This document shows positions 35,343-44,705 of a DNA stretch of 54,868 nt, piece by piece. Origin of the DNA: Cellvibrionaceae bacterium (GTDB lineage: Bacteria > Pseudomonadota > Gammaproteobacteria > Pseudomonadales > Cellvibrionaceae). The first letter of the stretch is position 1, and every line of letters begins with the position of its first letter. The notes beneath the pieces were generated by a model, which was not told the DNA's origin, searched no databases, and saw only the letters and a program-made list of their open reading frames with translations. Both the position numbers and the translations under genes were made by a program. Location of the stretch: contig JAGKXD010000013.1 of assembly GCA_021151525.1 (NCBI GenBank), positions 1 through 54,868 on the forward strand, in the 5' to 3' direction.

Positions 35343-36935
35343 CTAGGCTTTTTTCTGCGCTTTAATTTTTTGTGTAAATAGCACTTTTTCAGCCATGCGC
35401 GTATTTTGTTGATTGTAAAAATCTTGCAATGCCTGCATGGCTGATTCTGCTTTATCGTAACGTTTTTGAGCTTTGCTGTGTATCATGCGTAAAATCACAG
35501 AGCGCAAACCATGGGGTATGCGCCGCAAAGTCCAAACGTTTTTCCAATTAAAAATACTTGCTTCTGGCCGCGTTCCCGTTAACAGCTGAAATAAAATCGC
35601 TCCCGCTGCATAAATATCTGCGCTGGTTGATTCAGATTCATTGCTGGGGCGATACCAATCATCTTGCTCAGAATAGCTGTGCGCCGGAAAACCAAAATCC
35701 GTTATTTTAATAAAATTATTTTCTGCAAATAAAATGTTGCTAGGGCGCAAGTTGCCGTGAACTATGTTGTGTGCATGGGCGCAGCTTAGGGCAGAGCACA
35801 ACTGCTGTGCCATTAAAATCCATTGTCCTAAGGTAAACGCTTGCGACAATCTTTCTTGTAAACTTCCCGCTGCTAAATATTCACTTACGGTAATGAACAC
35901 ACGCGCATTTTTTCCGGTTCCAAAAATTCGTGCTATGTGCGGGTGTTGAACTTGGGTCAAGGTGGTGTTGGCTTTTTCTGCTTTGCCAATGTGATCCAAC
36001 TTTTGCTTTTTAATGATTAAAAAACGTTTGTGTTTTGGATCTTTTGCTAAATAAGTTGCGCCGAAAGGGTCTTCTTTAAGTACATCCAAAAGTTGATAGT
36101 TAGATGGGATGTCGTTCTGGGGGGAGTCGTTGCTCCAACGGTTGTTACGCAAATGTTTGCCTTGCGCAATCAATAATAACTGCTGGCGAACTTCGTCTGC
36201 CGTTGATGGTCTTTTTTCTGGCGTTGGTTCAATGCAGGAATTAATCAGTGGCTTCAATGATGCCGAAAATTCATTGTAATCAGGGCCGGGGAGCACAGCC
36301 TGCATTGGAAAGCATCCGTAAAATAATTGATGCAATACAATGCCCAGTGAATAGATATCGCTTAAATGGGAGGTTTTACTAGCGCTTTCAAGTTGCTCGG
36401 GAGCCATGTAAGCATCAGTACCCATTACCAATTTTTCATCTTTAATTAAATTGGGCTTTTCGCGGCTGGCGAAATAACCGGCAATACCGAAATCCACCAA
36501 GCGTACATGTCCATCGTAATCCACCAAAATATTGCCAGGCTTAATATCGCGGTGTACTACGCCATTGCGGTGAGCGTAAGCCAAGGCTTTACAAATTTGG
36601 ATAGCAATATCAATTTTGCGCGTCGCATTAATGTCACTGCGCTTGAGAATTGCGTTTAAGGTAATGGATTTAACGTAAGGCATGACAAAATAAGGGTGGC
36701 CTTGTGGCGTAACTCCCTGATCGATCACTTGTACAATATTGGGGTGATTGAGGCTTGCAATGAGCTTGGATTCTTGCGCGAACTGATTTTGAATTAATTG
36801 ATCATCTATTAATGATGCATCCAAGACTTTGATAGCAACTTGGCGATCAAGAGATTCTTGGGTAGCTAAATACACACTGGCCATGCCGCCTGAGCCCAGT
36901 GTGGTCTTAACTCGGTATCCTGCAATAGTTTCCAC
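35343..36935 (-). CDS. Tandem Ser/Thr kinase-pseudokinase
   Basis: 530 residues, cytosolic, no transmembrane helix. The first Hanks-type domain (about 5-260) is complete: glycine loop GSGGMASVY (15-22), VAIK lysine K36, catalytic HRDIKPGN (128-135, D130) and DFG (148-150). The second (about 279-510) has a broken glycine loop, HGNLRPSN in place of HRDxKxxN (393-400) and an intact DFG (413-415); loss of the catalytic aspartate makes it a predicted pseudokinase. The pairing suggests an internal regulator or scaffold. Its substrate is unknown and it does not lie in an evident operon. Confidence 0.88.
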   Translation of the reverse strand: METIAGYRVKTTLGSGGMASVYLATQESLDRQVAIKVLDASLIDDQLIQNQFAQESKLIASLNHPNIVQVIDQGVTPQGHPYFVMPYVKSITLNAILKRSDINATRKIDIAIQICKALAYAHRNGVVHRDIKPGNILVDYDGHVRLVDFGIAGYFASREKPNLIKDEKLVMGTDAYMAPEQLESASKTSHLSDIYSLGIVLHQLFYGCFPMQAVLPGPDYNEFSASLKPLINSCIEPTPEKRPSTADEVRQQLLLIAQGKHLRNNRWSNDSPQNDIPSNYQLLDVLKEDPFGATYLAKDPKHKRFLIIKKQKLDHIGKAEKANTTLTQVQHPHIARIFGTGKNARVFITVSEYLAAGSLQERLSQAFTLGQWILMAQQLCSALSCAHAHNIVHGNLRPSNILFAENNFIKITDFGFPAHSYSEQDDWYRPSNESESTSADIYAAGAILFQLLTGTRPEASIFNWKNVWTLRRIPHGLRSVILRMIHSKAQKRYDKAESAMQALQDFYNQQNTRMAEKVLFTQKIKAQKKA

Positions 36936-37003
36936 GCGTTATCTTCCGGCAAAAAATAAAATTGCTTTGAGTATAGCTGTGAATTTCAGAATGCCATAAA
37001 CGT

Positions 37004-37030
37004 AAACGCGCTCACTAGGAGCGCGTTTAG
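37004..37030 (-). terminator. Probable terminator of the fnr-DUF4202-sirB2 operon
   Basis: A 10-bp perfect stem AAACGCGCTC/GAGCGCGTTT with a short loop, 31 bases past the last stop, followed by a T-rich stretch on the minus strand. Confidence 0.6.
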
Positions 37031-37060
37031 GCGAGAATGTTTAGAGGGTAGGGCTTGCGG

Positions 37061-37447
37061 TTAAAACAAGCTGGCAAAAAAGCCCAAAGGACTTTTGCTT
37101 TCCGCAATGCTCACAATAAACGCAAAAATGATTAAGGCGAGTAACCAAAGAACTTTGCGCACCCGTGGTTTGGGGTGTTTGAAAGTCAAAATCCCCAATG
37201 CTATGTAAACCACTAAAGCCACTAGTTTAACGGCGAGCCAAGGTTGGTCGGCAGGGTTAATATGTAAAGCAACGGCTAGGCTAATGCCCGTCACAATTAA
37301 AATTAAATTTACAATATGAGGCAAAATTAAAAATAGTTTGTGTTTAGCTAAGGTTGAATCGCGCATCATTAAATTGCCGCGTACAAAGAACAGCAAAAAC
37401 GAAATAACAATTGCGGTGAGGTGTATGTGTTTGAGTATGAGGTACAT
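37061..37447 (-). CDS. SirB2 family integral membrane protein
   Basis: 128 residues with four predicted transmembrane helices. Family features are MYLILKHIHLTAIVISF at the start and RGNLMM, followed by LPHIVNLILIVTGISL. The role of SirB2 is not well defined. It is the third gene of a minus-strand operon, 8 bases after the DUF4202 gene, so is likely expressed together with the Fnr-type regulator. Confidence 0.85.
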   Translation of the reverse strand: MYLILKHIHLTAIVISFLLFFVRGNLMMRDSTLAKHKLFLILPHIVNLILIVTGISLAVALHINPADQPWLAVKLVALVVYIALGILTFKHPKPRVRKVLWLLALIIFAFIVSIAESKSPLGFFASLF

Positions 37448-37455
37448 AAAAATCC

Positions 37456-38037
37456 CTAGGCTTGAAGTGCTTTGGTAACAAGTGCAAGCATTGCATTAGA
37501 TAGCGGAAGTTTTAGTGCGGCTGCGTGGCCTGCTTCAGACATTTTGTTCCAAGTTTTTTGGATAATATCAATCAGCTTTGGCTCATCGTGTTTGCTCGCG
37601 AATTCTTCGAGGTAAAATTCTAGAAACACAAGACAGATAACATCTTCCAAAGTTTGAACTTCATCGTCACGTTTTAAGCTGCGCTTCAATAATAAATCTT
37701 TCACGCGTTGTACTGTGTCAGTAGAGTAGCCGTTCTGAATCAAAATATCGCCAGCTACCTCTCCGTGAAATACCGCTAAATCCAAACGCCATTTTTTATA
37801 ACCTTGGCGATCCATGGGGTAGTCACTGCGTGGGATTTTCCAGCGGCAAATATGCTGGCTGCGCGCTGCTAATTGTAATTCTTCAGATGGGTTTGGTACG
37901 AATCTATGGAGTTGTGCGGTCATGCGCTGACCGTAAATCAATTCCTTCGCAATTGCATTTCCGTTAACGATTTCGGTATTGGGATCTTGTGCATTGGCTG
38001 CATCGAAATCAGCCAAGGTTTTTTCCAGTTGACTCAT
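37456..38037 (-). CDS. DUF4202 family protein
   Basis: 193 residues, cytosolic. Recognisable family motifs are AARSQHICRWKIPRSDYP (about 57-74) and GYKKWRLDLAVFHGE. Its histidines (QHICRW, VFHGE) and the CLVFLEFYLEEF acidic helix suggest an HD-like metal site, which I infer rather than know. It begins 2 bases after the fnr stop and precedes sirB2, so the three are one operon. Function unknown. Confidence 0.82.
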   Translation of the reverse strand: MSQLEKTLADFDAANAQDPNTEIVNGNAIAKELIYGQRMTAQLHRFVPNPSEELQLAARSQHICRWKIPRSDYPMDRQGYKKWRLDLAVFHGEVAGDILIQNGYSTDTVQRVKDLLLKRSLKRDDEVQTLEDVICLVFLEFYLEEFASKHDEPKLIDIIQKTWNKMSEAGHAAALKLPLSNAMLALVTKALQA

Positions 38038-38039
38038 GG

Positions 38040-38795
38040 TTAATCTGTACCCTTGGCAATCAAGCTAAGTGCATCCATGTCAGTAATAACAATTTCCTTT
38101 TTATCGACAGCAATAACATTATTTTTTTGTAGACGAGTAAAAATACGGCTAACTGTTTCTATTGTTAGTCCTAAAAAATTACCGATATCGGTGCGTGACA
38201 TGGGCAATATAAAATTGTTGGCCGACAAGTTTCTACGATTATTCCGCGCAGAAATCCCTAACAGTAAACTGGCTACTCGAGCCTCAGCACTGCTTTTGCT
38301 GAGCAAAGTAATAACTTGTTGCTCTTGCGTTATTTCACGACTCATCAGTTGGAAGAAGTGACGCTGCAAAGTTGGAATTTGCAAACTTAATTCTTCTAGT
38401 CGATTGAACGGGATTTCACACACTGAGGATGTTTCAAGTGCGACAACGGAGTTGGTGTAGGTATCGTTAGCGAGTCCATCCAAACCAACAACCTCTCCGG
38501 GCAGATAAAAACCTGTGACCTGTTCATCACCGGTTTCGCTGATGCTCACGGCTTTGACTGCGCCAGATCGTATTGCAAAGACTGAATCAAACCTATCTTT
38601 AGCGCGGTATAAGTATTCGCCTTTTTGCAATGGCTTACTGCGCTGAACAATCTGGTTTAAACGGTCGATATCTTCAATGTGCAGGCTGATAGGCAGGCAT
38701 ATTGTATTTAAACGGCAATTGCCACAGCTAACACGCTTGTCGTGTGCGCAGTTGATATCTTGGGTTTTTATAAGGGGGGGCTGAAAGTTGTTCAT
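38040..38795 (-). CDS. fnr: Fnr/Anr-type oxygen-sensing regulator
   Basis: 251 residues from ATG 38795 (a TTG two codons earlier is also open). The [4Fe-4S] ligands match Fnr: C24, C27 and C33 near the N-terminus and C126 after the beta-roll (SSVCEIPF). The cNMP-binding fold spans about 40-150 and the HTH is RTDIGNFLGLTIETVSRIFTR in two pieces. Oxygen destroys the cluster and inactivates the dimer; without oxygen it activates anaerobic respiration genes at TTGATNNNNATCAA sites. It heads the operon with DUF4202 and sirB2 genes. No autoregulatory Fnr box was seen just upstream. Confidence 0.93.
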   Translation of the reverse strand: MNNFQPPLIKTQDINCAHDKRVSCGNCRLNTICLPISLHIEDIDRLNQIVQRSKPLQKGEYLYRAKDRFDSVFAIRSGAVKAVSISETGDEQVTGFYLPGEVVGLDGLANDTYTNSVVALETSSVCEIPFNRLEELSLQIPTLQRHFFQLMSREITQEQQVITLLSKSSAEARVASLLLGISARNNRRNLSANNFILPMSRTDIGNFLGLTIETVSRIFTRLQKNNVIAVDKKEIVITDMDALSLIAKGTD

Positions 38796-38982
38796 GGGCA
38801 AAGCTCGCCACCAAGCTGGGGGAATGAGAATATTAGGTGCAGATTGTTGCAGCTTTAGCGCAGCCGGTAAATAGTTGTTTGTAGATCACTGGAATTCTGT
38901 TGGTTTGCCTTTGGGGTCACCTTTACCCTATAGTTTTCGCCGTGGTTGGACATTGCTTTGTTTATATCTAAAGGATGCATAA

Positions 38983-39717
38983 ATGCCGTTTTTTCTTTTA
39001 TCCATAATTATTCAAGTTTGCCTTGTTGTTCACATTATAAAAACGGGGCGCAGCACTACCTGGATTTGGTTGGTAGTAATTCTGCCACTTGCAGGCTCCA
39101 TCGCTTATATAGTCTTGGAAGTCTTGCCTGACTTGGGTGGTACTAGAACAGGCCGCAAAGCTTCTCGCAAATTGCAGGAAATTGTGAATCCTCATAAAGA
39201 TGTAAAGCAGGCTGCCTACGACTATTCAATATCCAGCTCTATTGAAAACGCCCGCCGCCTCGCGGATGCATTGCTTGAAAAAGAGCAGTTTGAGGAGTCT
39301 CGCGACCTTTATCGCAAGTCTTTGCGCGGTATTCATGAGCATGATCCGCATATTATGTTTGGTTTGGCCCGAGCGGAATTTGGTTTGAAAAACTATGGTG
39401 AAACAAAACGTGTATTGGATGCTTTAATTGCACAGAATCCCGATTACAAAAATGCCGATGCACATTTGCTCTACGCTCGGGCATTGGAGTTGACTAAGGA
39501 TACTAACGCTGCCCTTCACGAATATGCTGTGCTGGACGAGTACTATCCGGGGCCTGAAGCTAGCTATCACTATGCGAAGTTGCTTCAGGAGCTTGGCGAG
39601 TTCGATAAATCCCAGGCGCTGTTCCAGAAGATTTTGAACAAAGCCAAAACATCAGGCAATCATTACAAAGATCTTCATAGTGCTTGGATAAAGCTAGCAA
39701 AAGCCGAGATGAGATAG
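38983..39717 (+). CDS. PLDc_N-like membrane anchor fused to TPR repeats
   Basis: 244 residues. Two N-terminal helices (about 2-20 and 27-48) resemble the PLDc_N anchor of cardiolipin synthases (TGRSTTWIWLVVILPLAGSI in part). A cytosolic stretch of about four TPR-like motifs follows from residue 85 to 235, with spacing near 34 residues (LADALLEKEQFEESRDLYRK, AKLLQELGEFDKSQALFQK). No phospholipase HKD motif is present, so it is not itself a synthase. Probably an inner-membrane scaffold. Divergent from fnr. Confidence 0.8.
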   Translation: MPFFLLSIIIQVCLVVHIIKTGRSTTWIWLVVILPLAGSIAYIVLEVLPDLGGTRTGRKASRKLQEIVNPHKDVKQAAYDYSISSSIENARRLADALLEKEQFEESRDLYRKSLRGIHEHDPHIMFGLARAEFGLKNYGETKRVLDALIAQNPDYKNADAHLLYARALELTKDTNAALHEYAVLDEYYPGPEASYHYAKLLQELGEFDKSQALFQKILNKAKTSGNHYKDLHSAWIKLAKAEMR

Positions 39718-40028
39718 GTGGTGGGATGGCGCGAATATACCTAGCTAATTCGCAGCCTGTGCAATTAAGCCTTTACTTACGAGGATATGGGGCATATAGT
39801 TCGTCCGCTGGCCAAATTGCAGCGTGGACAATGATTTAGAGGCGGGTTTAATACTCGAATCTTAAATGATTGGATCACAATTATTTATGGTAAGTCACAT
39901 CCGTTGTTCTAGCAGTGCATCTCATTGGCTCAGGCCAATGTTAGGTTAATAGTAACTCGATGCTCCTACATAAGTAACACCGATCTGTCAGCAACACTTT
40001 TTTATTATTAAGATCATCGAGGTTTAAA
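39718..40028. other. Intergenic leader of the cold-shock gene
   Basis: 311 bases with no gene. A possible promoter is TGGACA 39825-39830 with TTAATA 39848-39853, 17 bases apart; this would give a long untranslated leader as in cspA. Promoter identity is uncertain. Confidence 0.4.
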
Positions 40029-40235
40029 ATGGCTAGAAGCACTGGCACAGTTAAATGGTTCAACGAGTCAAAAGGTTTTGGTTTCATCGCTAGCGAAGCT
40101 GGCCAAGACGTATTTGTACACTACAGCGCAATCACCGGTTCAGGTTTCAAAACCTTGGCTGAAGGTCAACGCGTAGAGTTTGACGTTAAGCCAGGCCAAA
40201 AAGGCCCACAAGCTGAAAACGTAATTGGTTTGTAA
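40029..40235 (+). CDS. CspA-family cold-shock protein
   Basis: 68 residues forming a single OB-fold domain. RNP1 is KGFGFI (about 16-21) and RNP2 VFVHY (about 29-33), with the common start GTVKWFNESKG. It binds single-stranded RNA and DNA and prevents RNA structure in the cytosol. The upstream leader is long and the gene is followed by a terminator. Which Csp paralogue it matches cannot be told from sequence alone. Confidence 0.95.
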   Translation: MARSTGTVKWFNESKGFGFIASEAGQDVFVHYSAITGSGFKTLAEGQRVEFDVKPGQKGPQAENVIGL

Positions 40236-40255
40236 TTCTTAGGAATTCAGCTAGT

Positions 40256-40284
40256 AAAAAAGCCGCACAAGTTGCGGTTTTTTT
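40256..40284 (+). terminator. Terminator of the cold-shock gene
   Basis: CCGCA/TGCGG stem between an A-run and T7. Confidence 0.85.
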
Positions 40285-40329
40285 ATGCCTGAAAAGGGCT
40301 GATTGAGAAATTGCCTAAATGATACCCAT

Positions 40330-40360
40330 AAAAAAGCCCGCACAAAGCGGGCTTTTTTAT
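40330..40360. terminator. Bidirectional terminator downstream of the FG-GAP gene
   Basis: AAAAAGCCCGC / GCGGGCTTTTTT hairpin with symmetrical A and T runs, 11 bases beyond the minus-strand stop. Confidence 0.88.
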
Positions 40361-40370
40361 GGGGTTGGGC

Positions 40371-42620
40371 TTAGTAAAGATAAGCCGCACCGGCCGCGAC
40401 AGCAGAGTTGTCTGTCTTGTCACCGTTAATTCCTGTTGCCTTGCTTGATTCTCGATAAGCTCCAATTGCCAGCAAGTCACCCGTGAAATCCAGAGACAGA
40501 GAGCGAGCAAATCGGTCTTCTGTATTGCTATTCGGTGCTTTGACATAGCTCTTTTGTGTCCAGCCTGCATCATCACGTTTGAATACATAGGCCGCCCCAG
40601 AGCGCGCGGACGATGTATCCAGTTGATCGCCATTAATGCCAGTCGCCAAGCTTGCTTCAACATAACAGCCCACAGCTAAAACATTGCCATTGCCTGAAAG
40701 GGCGAGGCTAGAGCCAAATTGATAGCCCGTTTGAGGGTTAGACGCCTTGAAATAACCATCTTGTGTCCAGCTATTGGATGTGTCTGAGTATTTATAGATG
40801 TAAGCCGCGCCTGATTCATAAGACGACTTATCTCTCGCTAAGTCAAACATAGGAACTATGAAATAACCGTAGGTACTGCTGTAACTTAGGCTTGCCTCAT
40901 AAGTGAAGTTTGCAGCTGACGCCCCCACACCTGAAGAAAGACTCCAGTCGTTAGGAGTGCCCACTGCCAGGGTTTTACCATCATCTGAAATTGCGAGTGC
41001 GGCACCAAACAATTGGCTCCAACCTTGAGTTGACGGAATGATTTTATTGTTTTCCACCCATATGCCTGCGGCATGTTTGAATACGTAAACAGCGCCAGAA
41101 TTGAGTGTAGATTGGTAGTCAGTACCGCTTACATTAATCGTTACGGTTGCCTTAACAGAGCTCGAGCTTGAGTTGGTAACCATTTCTTCCGCACCAATAG
41201 CGCCTACTGCAAGGGTATCTCCATCGAAGGAAAGTGCAACGCTAGTACCAAAACTATCACCTGCATAAGCATCAGACGCTTTGACATATGCATCTTCTGC
41301 CCACACACCATCTTTTAATTTGTAGATATACACAGCTCCGGAATTGGTTCCGCCAGGCAAACTGGAGCTGCTCGAGCTATTACTGCTAGATGATGAAGAC
41401 GAGCTGCTTGATGAGCTTGAAGAATCACTATTTGAGCTGGCAGACGAGAAGTTAATACAACCTGTGGTGCTCGAGCTACTGCTGCTGAGAGCAACATTCG
41501 TAAGCACACCCGCAAGACTCATGCTATCAACTGCAGTACCTACTGCCAGAGTGGAACCATCGCCAGAAAGTGCCAAGCTGTAACCGAAAGCAAGATCAGT
41601 CAGACCTAATAGATAGGCGAAACGAGGTTTGATATAGGCAGTTTGCGCCCATTGGGTGTTGGTGCGTTTGAAAATATATACTGCACCTATATCTGTGGTG
41701 GCAGTTTTCGTTACATATCCCTGAGAAATCGAAGAGTTAGAAACGCTGGATGAATAATTGATGTTGTGAGGATCACAGTTAACACCTACAGCAATACTAT
41801 CTTCATTGATGGCACTGACCGCCAAGGTATTGCCGTCTGAACTGAGAGAAACTTGATACCCAAAGCGGGCATTAGGGTTAGGGATAGGGGCTGAAACACC
41901 ATCGCCTGGTTGCTCGGTATTAGATGCTTTTAAGTAAGCTTCTTGTTGCCAGTTGCCATTAACTTTTGCAAATACATAGACCGCGCCTGAGGTTGGGCTG
42001 GTGTTGCTCGTTTGATCACCATTTGCGCCTGTGCCGTTACCGCCCTCTGCAGGAGCACCAATAGCCATGGTTTTGCCATCACCGGAAACAGTGAGGCTCC
42101 AACCAAACCAGTCGTTTGCTTCTGCATTTGATGCTTTTAGGTAGCTAATAGCAGACAGCATAGCGCTATCGGCAACAATCGCATTTGAATCTTGGCAGCC
42201 TGAGTCGTTACATGCTTGCACTTTGTAACGGCTGTTTACCCAGTCGGTCAGATGAACGCTTACAGGATCACTTACGCTGGTACTGATAAAATCAGAACCT
42301 ACTTGGACATAAGCGCTTGCGCTATCGGCTTTCTTCAAGAGCTTGTAATAGGTTGCGCCGCTAACGGCGGTCCAGTCGAATTTTAGCGATTTTGTACCGC
42401 TGGCAGAGACCTTGACATCGGGCCAAGTGCCAGTGCCGGGAGCTGTTACGGGAGTAGAGCTGAATGTATGCGAACTTGATGAACTGCTACTGGAGCTACT
42501 GCTACTGCTGCTTTTGCTACCACCGCCACCACCGCAGGCACTGAGTACCAAACTTGAGCCTAAAATGGTCAACAAAAGGGTGCTGCGTTTTAGTAAACGC
42601 GAGATTCTAACGATATTCAT
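40371..42620 (-). CDS. FG-GAP repeat lipoprotein with polyserine linkers
   Basis: 749 residues. A lipoprotein signal (LSACGGGGG, cysteine at about 29) is followed by a polyserine run of 14 (about 37-50) and an FN3-like domain (about 60-140). The rest has about seven FG-GAP/integrin-like repeats, each with a GxAVYVFK strand and an LSxDGxTLAVG strand, forming a predicted propeller. A second serine run of 14 lies near the centre (about residues 400-415). Likely a surface-exposed adhesion or binding protein. Not in an operon; its function is unknown. Confidence 0.85.
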   Translation of the reverse strand: MNIVRISRLLKRSTLLLTILGSSLVLSACGGGGGSKSSSSSSSSSSSSSSHTFSSTPVTAPGTGTWPDVKVSASGTKSLKFDWTAVSGATYYKLLKKADSASAYVQVGSDFISTSVSDPVSVHLTDWVNSRYKVQACNDSGCQDSNAIVADSAMLSAISYLKASNAEANDWFGWSLTVSGDGKTMAIGAPAEGGNGTGANGDQTSNTSPTSGAVYVFAKVNGNWQQEAYLKASNTEQPGDGVSAPIPNPNARFGYQVSLSSDGNTLAVSAINEDSIAVGVNCDPHNINYSSSVSNSSISQGYVTKTATTDIGAVYIFKRTNTQWAQTAYIKPRFAYLLGLTDLAFGYSLALSGDGSTLAVGTAVDSMSLAGVLTNVALSSSSSSTTGCINFSSASSNSDSSSSSSSSSSSSSSNSSSSSSLPGGTNSGAVYIYKLKDGVWAEDAYVKASDAYAGDSFGTSVALSFDGDTLAVGAIGAEEMVTNSSSSSVKATVTINVSGTDYQSTLNSGAVYVFKHAAGIWVENNKIIPSTQGWSQLFGAALAISDDGKTLAVGTPNDWSLSSGVGASAANFTYEASLSYSSTYGYFIVPMFDLARDKSSYESGAAYIYKYSDTSNSWTQDGYFKASNPQTGYQFGSSLALSGNGNVLAVGCYVEASLATGINGDQLDTSSARSGAAYVFKRDDAGWTQKSYVKAPNSNTEDRFARSLSLDFTGDLLAIGAYRESSKATGINGDKTDNSAVAAGAAYLY

Positions 42621-42914
42621 TCAGCCAAATTCCTGATGTTTCAATATAGCCGGCGATTCTGTGTGGCGCGGCGCTCGGTGTCAATCTAAACCCTTCAATA
42701 TCTTTAATGCTTGCGCAATTTAGTGTTGGATGGGTTGCTTCATAGCTTAGGACTGCCTTACGACAGCGCTCTTTGGCAGAGGTTCCGGCTCGTAAATCAA
42801 TCACTTAGCCTCGCAGGTGGGCTGCAGATTGGCATCAGACTGCTACACTGCAGTTATAAGGTTTTTCGTTGTTCAAAGTTGTATAAAAATTGTATTGAGT
42901 GGTACTCGTTACAC
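42621..42914. other. Divergent intergenic region
   Basis: 294 bases between the FG-GAP lipoprotein and receiver-TPR genes. The plus-strand frame stays open through it to 42711 but no RBS supports a start there; I see no other signal. Confidence 0.5.
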
Positions 42915-44579
42915 ATGCGCCAAATTGATCTCATAAAACTCTATAGCCAGATGCGATGTTTGGTGGTGGATGACATGCCGGATGTGCGTGTAGCCATCTC
43001 GGGAATGCTGCGTGTTTTCGGCGTCCAGCAAGTCGATGTTGTAGCCAATGGTGAGCAGGCGATGGAGGCCTGCTTTGGCAATCACTACCACATGGTTGTG
43101 TGTGATTATAATTTGGGCGCAGGGCGCGATGGCCAGCAAGTGTTGGAAGAACTGCGTTACCGCAACCGCCTTAATAACACTAGTATCTTTGTTATGGTCA
43201 CAGCAGAAACCTCGCGGGAAATGGTTTTGGGGGCGCTTGAATATCAACCCGATGACTATGTGACCAAGCCTATAACCCAAGCATTGTTGCGCCAGCGTTT
43301 GGATCGCGTACTTTTGCGTCATCGCGAGTTGTATAGCATCAAACAAGCAATGGATGAAAAGGATTACGCCGCTGCTGAGCAGCGCTGTGCAGAACGCTTG
43401 AGCGCGAATACAAGTTACCGGGGAGCATGTCTACAAATTCAGGCTGAAATGAATTTGCGATTGTTTAATTTCAAGCGTGCAGAAGAAATCTATACGGGCG
43501 TGCTCAAAGAGCGCCCGCTACTTTGGGCAAAGCTGGGGCTTGGTAAAACTCAAGTTGCAAAAAAAGAATACGATAAAGCAGCTACAAATTTAAAAGAAGT
43601 TATTCGTGAAGATCGACGCGTAGTTGAAGCACATGATTTGTTGGCCGATGCTTACATTGGTCAAGGCGATACCATTCTCGCACAACAAGTTATGCAAGAT
43701 GCAGCAGACGTTTCACCTAAGTCTGTTATGCGTCAGCGACGCCTTGCTGAATTATCTAAATTAAATGCCGATACCCAAGCTTGTTTAGAAGCGAGCCGGC
43801 GCGTTATTAAAACTGCGCGCAACTCGGTTTACGAGTCGCCCGAGGACTATTTTAATTTGGCGCGCGAGCTTGCCGATCTCAGCAAGGAAGGTGAAAATAA
43901 TGCCGATAAATATGTGAAAGAAACGTTTGAAGTTTTGCAAAAATTGGAAAAGCGCCCGTATTTTGATGTGAGTGCAGATGTGCAAAGCAATGCATTAAAA
44001 TCCCGTTCGCTGATCAACAACAATAAAGCAGATGCTGCGGATGTATTTTTGGAAAAGGCTAAAACCACATATCAAAATCGCAAAGATGATTTGAAACCAG
44101 AAGTGGGGTTAGATGTTGCGCAAACGTTAATTGCCAAAGGTGATAAATCTGCAGCTGATGAAGTTCTGCATGAGTTAGTTGAAAAATTTCCAACACATCA
44201 ATCGGTTGTTGCTAAAGCTGATTCCATGTCATCTACACCGAAAAGTAAGGAGGGGCGTAAGAAGGTGGCGGATATGACCAAATCGGGTATTGATTTCTAT
44301 GAAGGTAAAAAATACAAAGAGGCAATTGACACTTTCCGTAATGCGATTGGCATTTTTCCGAGTCATATTGGTTTAAACCTTAATTTAATTCAGGCTGTCA
44401 TTGCTGAGGTAAAAAGTAATGGCGAACAAACTGGTTTTGAAACCCTGTGTCGTAATTCTCTATCGCGCATTTCCAACATTGATGCCGACGACCCCCAATA
44501 CGCTCGCTATACCCATCTCACTAAGGAGATAGATGAGGTTTTTAAAATGGACTTAAGTGGGCTTGATTTGGATTTGTAA
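42915..44579 (+). CDS. Receiver domain-TPR protein (response regulator without DNA-binding output)
   Basis: 554 residues from ATG 42915. A CheY-like receiver domain covers about 10-135: acidic pair D19-D20 (VVDDMPD), phosphoacceptor D64 (VCDYNLG), threonine in MVTAETS and lysine in DYVTKP. About eight TPR-like repeats fill 140-540 (e.g. ERPLLWAKLGLGKTQVAKKE and YKEAIDTFRNAIGIFP). There is no DNA-binding or enzymatic output, so signalling is probably by protein contacts. The frame is open 68 codons further upstream, but that extension looks non-protein-like. No histidine kinase is adjacent. Confidence 0.88.
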   Translation: MRQIDLIKLYSQMRCLVVDDMPDVRVAISGMLRVFGVQQVDVVANGEQAMEACFGNHYHMVVCDYNLGAGRDGQQVLEELRYRNRLNNTSIFVMVTAETSREMVLGALEYQPDDYVTKPITQALLRQRLDRVLLRHRELYSIKQAMDEKDYAAAEQRCAERLSANTSYRGACLQIQAEMNLRLFNFKRAEEIYTGVLKERPLLWAKLGLGKTQVAKKEYDKAATNLKEVIREDRRVVEAHDLLADAYIGQGDTILAQQVMQDAADVSPKSVMRQRRLAELSKLNADTQACLEASRRVIKTARNSVYESPEDYFNLARELADLSKEGENNADKYVKETFEVLQKLEKRPYFDVSADVQSNALKSRSLINNNKADAADVFLEKAKTTYQNRKDDLKPEVGLDVAQTLIAKGDKSAADEVLHELVEKFPTHQSVVAKADSMSSTPKSKEGRKKVADMTKSGIDFYEGKKYKEAIDTFRNAIGIFPSHIGLNLNLIQAVIAEVKSNGEQTGFETLCRNSLSRISNIDADDPQYARYTHLTKEIDEVFKMDLSGLDLDL

Positions 44580-44705
44580 ATATCTGTATTTATAAATAGA
44601 GTTCACTGATTTTCCCTTCTGAATGTTTTAGTATCCCTAGGCAAAACGTGGCTAAAGCGCTAGTCTGCTGGCTTGCCTTTACAGAATATCTGTTGGAATA
44701 CACCT

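Noticed and set aside
42711..42914. N-terminal 68-codon extension of the receiver-TPR protein
   Set aside because: The extension is not protein-like and lies before the start of the receiver domain, whereas ATG 42915 gives a normal receiver N-terminus.
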